The position numbers were made by a program, and so were the translations under genes. Shown here piece by piece: positions 51,143 through 54,241 of a stretch of 54,241 nt of DNA (the stretch's first letter is position 1; every line of letters starts with the position of its first letter). Below the pieces are notes generated by a model. That model searched no databases, was not told where the DNA came from, and saw only the letters and a program-made list of their open reading frames with translations. Origin of the DNA: a virus; the IMG/VR virus record IMGVR_UViG_3300021961_000134, positions 1 through 54,241 of that record; one strand, given 5' to 3'.

Positions 51143-51489
51143 TGGCAGAAGAAGAAATTAAAACTATAGATGCATCAGCAGTTGCAGGAGCAGACGCTAA
51201 TGGTGATGGACATATTTCTAAAGAAGAATGGGAAATGCATCTTGAGTTCAAAAGAAGAGAACTAGAAGACCAAGACGCTCAAAGAGATGCAATGAGAAAG
51301 ATGACATGGTTTGCTTTGTTTGGTATGTTACTATACCCAGCTACCATTCTTGCAACATCTGTCCTAGGTGCTGATAATGCTGCACAAATTATTGGCGATA
51401 TTGCACCGACATACTTTGTTGCTATTGCTGCATTGGTTGCAGCTTTCTTTGGTGCTGATGCAGTAAAAGAAGGTAAAAAGAAGAAGTAA
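51142..51489 (+). CDS. Membrane protein with EF-hand calcium loop
   Basis: This 115-aa protein contains a canonical 12-residue EF-hand loop at residues 18-29 (DANGDGHISKEE, ligands D18, N20, D22, S26, E29). A charged helix follows, then two hydrophobic segments at about 56-76 (WFALFGMLLYPATILATSVL) and 83-108. It ends in a basic GKKKK tail. Such EF-hand and two-helix proteins recur beside tail genes in marine T4-like phages. The role is unknown. A holin-like or inner-membrane DNA-entry factor tuned by seawater calcium is possible. It lies between the gp51-like frame and the tape measure. Confidence 0.75.
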   Translation: MAEEEIKTIDASAVAGADANGDGHISKEEWEMHLEFKRRELEDQDAQRDAMRKMTWFALFGMLLYPATILATSVLGADNAAQIIGDIAPTYFVAIAALVAAFFGADAVKEGKKKK

Positions 51490-51492
51490 TAA

Positions 51493-53619
51493 ATGGCTAA
51501 ACCTAACCCAGTCAATAAAGGCGCCAGTCTTTCAACTGTAAACCGTACTATGCTAGATGTTAAGGGTCTACAAAAACAAACCCTTAAGGAAATTGCAGGT
51601 TTACGTAAAGACAATAAACAATCTTTAGGTGTAATGAAGTCTACACTTAAAGAGATAATGGGTATTCGTAAAGATAATAAAAAACCTTTAAAAGATCAAT
51701 CCAAAGCACCAGGCTTGTCAAAGAAGCCTGGTCCGGGTGGTTTCTTTGGCGATAAAAAAGACGACGGAGGCGGTTTAGGTCTTTTAGGCGGGTTAGGATT
51801 AGCTGGTCTTTTGGGTGCAGGATTCCCAGAAGAAATGAACGCATTTACAAAGGGTCTTATTAACGGGTTAGTTGGAAAAGATTCTGGTGTTGCCACCGCG
51901 TTTAATTGGTTAAAGAAAAACCTAGGTGAAACAGCTTTAGCAATAGGTACAATAGCAGCACCGTTTCTAGCATTTAAATTAGGTCTTAGTGGAATAACAG
52001 CTGCTTTAAAAGGAGCTGTCGAAGGTATTTTATCTGTACCAGGATTAATTGGTGATAAATTAAGAAAGTGGTTTGTAACATCTGGAGCTAAACCTGATGT
52101 TGATGTAGACAAAAATAAAAAACCTGGCGCAGACACGGATAAAAATAAAAAACCTACAGCTGCCAATGACAATAAAGCAGGAAAAACTACAACCACTGGT
52201 GATGCCAAACCTAAAGGACAATCAGTAGTTGGTCAAGATGCTAAAGGCAGAGATCTTGTAGATGCAGGTAAAACTAAAACAGGTAAACCACAAGTTAGAG
52301 TAGCTCCTGGCCAACCAGGTGCTGGAGAATTCTCTAAAGTAGATCCTACACGTAAGGTACCTACAGGCACAACAGCAGCAGAACCTCCTAAAGCTGGTGC
52401 ACCTAAAGCTAATGTGCCTACTGCAGCTAATGCTAATGCACCTGCAGCAGCGAAACCGTCTGCAGCTCCTTCAGCTCCAAAAGGCAGTGCCCCAACTGCA
52501 GCTAAACCTTCAACTATTAATCCAGCAAAACCAGTTGGATTACCAAATGCACAAACGTCAGGTAAAAAAGCAAACAAATCAGTTCTTAAAATGCTTTCTA
52601 AATTAAAATACCTCAAAGGTCTTCCAGGTGTAGGCATTGCTTTTGGTGGAGTTTTTCTTGCTGTTCAAGCATATGAAATGAGTGACTTACCTCCGGAACA
52701 ATTGAAAGCAGAGATTGTAAAAGCAATAGGCGGTGCTTTAGGAGGTGCTGCTGGAGCAATGATAGGAGCTTTTTTAGGAACACTGGTATTTCCAGTAGTT
52801 GGTACAATAGCAGGAGGTTTATTAGGAGGTTTAATTGGTTCTCTTGGCGGAGATGTTTTAGCTGAAAAACTTTATGATTGGTTAATGAATGATAAAGATA
52901 TTAGTAAGGATCCAGCAATTGTAAAAGCTGCTGAAAAAGCTGCTAATGATAATCCAGAAGCAGCAGCTCAGATAAAGGCATCAACTTCTGCAACTCCTCC
53001 TCCACCTACTCCTCCAAAACCTCCTGCAGGTGCTAAACCAATAATGACAGGCGGATATGGGGATTTAGATGCTTCTGCTGCTACTCCAGATATGCCTAAA
53101 CCTGCTGCAAATGATAATGCTAAAAAACCATCCCCACCAAAACCAGCTGATGTTCAACCTAAAAAACCTGTTGGAATGGAAAAGCCTCAAGGACCTTTAG
53201 GAGAAGGATATGTTGACTCATCATACTTTGGTGGATCAGTAAAAGAGGGCGTTGTAGGATTAATGTCTAAGATGAGCCATCTGTATAGACAGATGGGTGT
53301 TGATCCTAAACAAATTATGGATTTGGCAAATCAAGGAAAATTTGAGCAAGATGGCATCACAGCTGAGGATGCTAAAATTGTTCAAGATATGATGAAGAGT
53401 GGAGATTGGAAAGTTGGGGATCAAATAAGCAAAGCAACATTTGTAAATCAAAGAGCCAACCAAGGTCCTGCTGTTACTCCTCCTGTCATTATAAACAATG
53501 ATGGGGGCGGAGGACAAGCTAGTGCCCCACCACCCCCATCTGGCGGAGGTTCTACCACAGTAGTAAATCTAAGTAATAGAAGTTCCACTTATGGTAGAAA
53601 GTTCGCTGTAGGACAATAA
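51493..53619 (+). CDS. 29: Tail tape-measure protein (gp29 position)
   Basis: The 708-aa protein has a basic helical start with a repeated motif (LKEIAGLRKDNKQSLGVMKS, then LKEIMGIRKDNKK). Glycine-rich and hydrophobic stretches follow (GLGLLGGLGLAGLLGAGF; ETALAIGTIAAPFLAFKLGL). A long Ala/Lys/Pro low-complexity middle (about residues 195-365) comes next, then another strongly hydrophobic block at about 375-455 (IGGALGGAAGAMIGAFLGTL) and further proline-rich linkers. Hydrophobic patches in a long flexible chain, downstream of tail chaperones, are typical of tape measures. T4 gp29 is 590 aa. It is the last gene of the rightward operon and abuts gp32 with no gap. Confidence 0.75.
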   Translation: MAKPNPVNKGASLSTVNRTMLDVKGLQKQTLKEIAGLRKDNKQSLGVMKSTLKEIMGIRKDNKKPLKDQSKAPGLSKKPGPGGFFGDKKDDGGGLGLLGGLGLAGLLGAGFPEEMNAFTKGLINGLVGKDSGVATAFNWLKKNLGETALAIGTIAAPFLAFKLGLSGITAALKGAVEGILSVPGLIGDKLRKWFVTSGAKPDVDVDKNKKPGADTDKNKKPTAANDNKAGKTTTTGDAKPKGQSVVGQDAKGRDLVDAGKTKTGKPQVRVAPGQPGAGEFSKVDPTRKVPTGTTAAEPPKAGAPKANVPTAANANAPAAAKPSAAPSAPKGSAPTAAKPSTINPAKPVGLPNAQTSGKKANKSVLKMLSKLKYLKGLPGVGIAFGGVFLAVQAYEMSDLPPEQLKAEIVKAIGGALGGAAGAMIGAFLGTLVFPVVGTIAGGLLGGLIGSLGGDVLAEKLYDWLMNDKDISKDPAIVKAAEKAANDNPEAAAQIKASTSATPPPPTPPKPPAGAKPIMTGGYGDLDASAATPDMPKPAANDNAKKPSPPKPADVQPKKPVGMEKPQGPLGEGYVDSSYFGGSVKEGVVGLMSKMSHLYRQMGVDPKQIMDLANQGKFEQDGITAEDAKIVQDMMKSGDWKVGDQISKATFVNQRANQGPAVTPPVIINNDGGGGQASAPPPPSGGGSTTVVNLSNRSSTYGRKFAVGQ

Positions 53620-54241
53620 TCAGTCTTCTTCAGCTAACTTCTGAAAGAAAGCCAATCCATCATCCTCTTCATCGTCCTGCCATGGTGCAGATGCTTTCTG
53701 CTGGACAGGTGCTGCACGCTCCTTTTGTACTGGTGGAGCTGCTTCTGAGACCTCTTCTGCAGTCATTGTATTTGCAGTAGGTCCTCCATCAAGAGCCAGA
53801 GCTTTATATAGCTTGGCCTTTAGTTCATCATAAGACCTGAACTGTGATGGATCGATAAGAGCACTAAGTGATTTCTCCTTGTTCCAAATATCTTCGAGAG
53901 CATCATCCTCGAGATCACCTAATACTGATGGTGAATCGAACTCGGACTTATCGTAGTTACGATACCCTTCTACGTTACGAATCTTCAGACGGAAGTCAGC
54001 ACCTTCCCATAGATCAAATGGGTTGACTGGTGACTCATCATCGAACTCAGGTACCATCTGGTCATTAATCTTATCAAAGATCTTCTTACCAAACTTATAC
54101 AGGAATACCTGTCCTTCGTTCTGAGGATTAGCTGGATCCTTAACAACATAGATGTTAGAGATATAAGAAAGTCGACGTTTAGTCTTCGTACGAACAAATG
54201 TTTTATCTTGTTCTGTACCTTGGTTCCAGAGCATAGAATTG
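53620..54241 (-). CDS. 32: Single-stranded DNA-binding protein gp32, C-terminal part
   Basis: The frame is open to the right edge, so the start is outside the window; 206 complete codons are visible. The sequence is clearly gp32: LSYISNIYVVKDPANPQNEG, then QVFLYKFGKKIFDKIND, SPVNPFDLWEGADFRLKIRN and VEGYRNYDKSEF. It ends in the acidic tail (APWQDDEEDDGLAFFQKLAE) that recruits replication and recombination partners. Roughly the first hundred residues, including the zinc-binding region, are missing. It converges on the tape-measure gene with no intergenic base and no visible terminator. Confidence 0.93.
   Translation of the reverse strand, partial: NSMLWNQGTEQDKTFVRTKTKRRLSYISNIYVVKDPANPQNEGQVFLYKFGKKIFDKINDQMVPEFDDESPVNPFDLWEGADFRLKIRNVEGYRNYDKSEFDSPSVLGDLEDDALEDIWNKEKSLSALIDPSQFRSYDELKAKLYKALALDGGPTANTMTAEEVSEAAPPVQKERAAPVQQKASAPWQDDEEDDGLAFFQKLAEED

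Noticed and set aside
51279-52637. Several long minus-strand frames opposite the EF-hand and tape-measure genes
   Set aside because: They mirror Ala/Pro/Lys-rich coding sequence and lack ribosome sites. The plus-strand genes are contiguous and coupled.

Overview
This window is a densely coding, strongly AT-rich segment of a T4-superfamily myovirus genome. The gene set (gp13, gp14, gp48, gp53, gp27-like, gp5, gp25, gp6, gp7/gp8-like, gp4, gp2-like, gp54, gp26, tape measure, gp32) and its protein variants resemble the marine branch: T4-like cyanophages and the large pelagiphages. Support comes from T4-type late promoters (TATAAATA), almost no intergenic DNA, and many 1-nt TAATG junctions. No photosynthesis gene, tRNA, integrase or CRISPR array is visible, so the host cannot be named from this window.

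Layout, left to right. (1) 1-2679, minus strand: neck proteins gp14 (cut by the edge) and gp13, preceded by four small structural genes. One of these encodes only 54 aa and is easy to miss. (2) 2680-2735: a 16-bp palindrome made of two back-to-back late promoters. (3) 2736-7816, plus strand: an accessory island with a 2OG-Fe(II)-oxygenase-like protein, a radical SAM enzyme, three related GT-A glycosyltransferases, a methyltransferase-like protein and two unknowns. (4) 7809-10228, minus strand: a second oxygenase-like protein, a fourth glycosyltransferase and a charged protein that could be a fibre chaperone. (5) 10210-28848, minus strand: two enormous genes (2965 and 3243 aa) that fill a third of the window. 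Both are built from hundreds of tetrapeptides with an aromatic residue at every fourth position. The second also carries a glycine-rich adhesin-type domain. (6) 28861-48414, minus strand: small fibre and chaperone genes, a DUF4815-type structural protein, then the baseplate genes gp8, gp7-like, gp6, gp25, an unknown, gp5, gp27-like, gp53 and gp48. (7) 48437-53619, plus strand: gp4, gp2-like, gp54, gp26, a small gp51-like frame, an EF-hand membrane protein and the tape measure. (8) 53620-54241, minus strand: the C-terminal part of the ssDNA-binding protein gp32.

How the genes fit together. Regions 6 and 7 build the baseplate, tail tube start, tape measure and head completion. Region 1 builds the neck. 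Region 5 should form long fibres or surface filaments ending in a receptor-binding glycine-rich tip. The modification genes of regions 3 and 4 sit directly beside these Tyr/Thr/Lys-rich fibres. I infer, without proof, that they may hydroxylate, glycosylate or cross-link them.

The three observations I consider most worth pursuing are: the giant aromatic tetrapeptide arrays, with their ordered phase breaks and an array lodged inside a glycine-rich adhesin; a textbook -1 frameshift site (T TTT TTT followed by a stop and a hairpin) joining gp26 to the gp51-like frame; and the modification-gene island beside the fibres.
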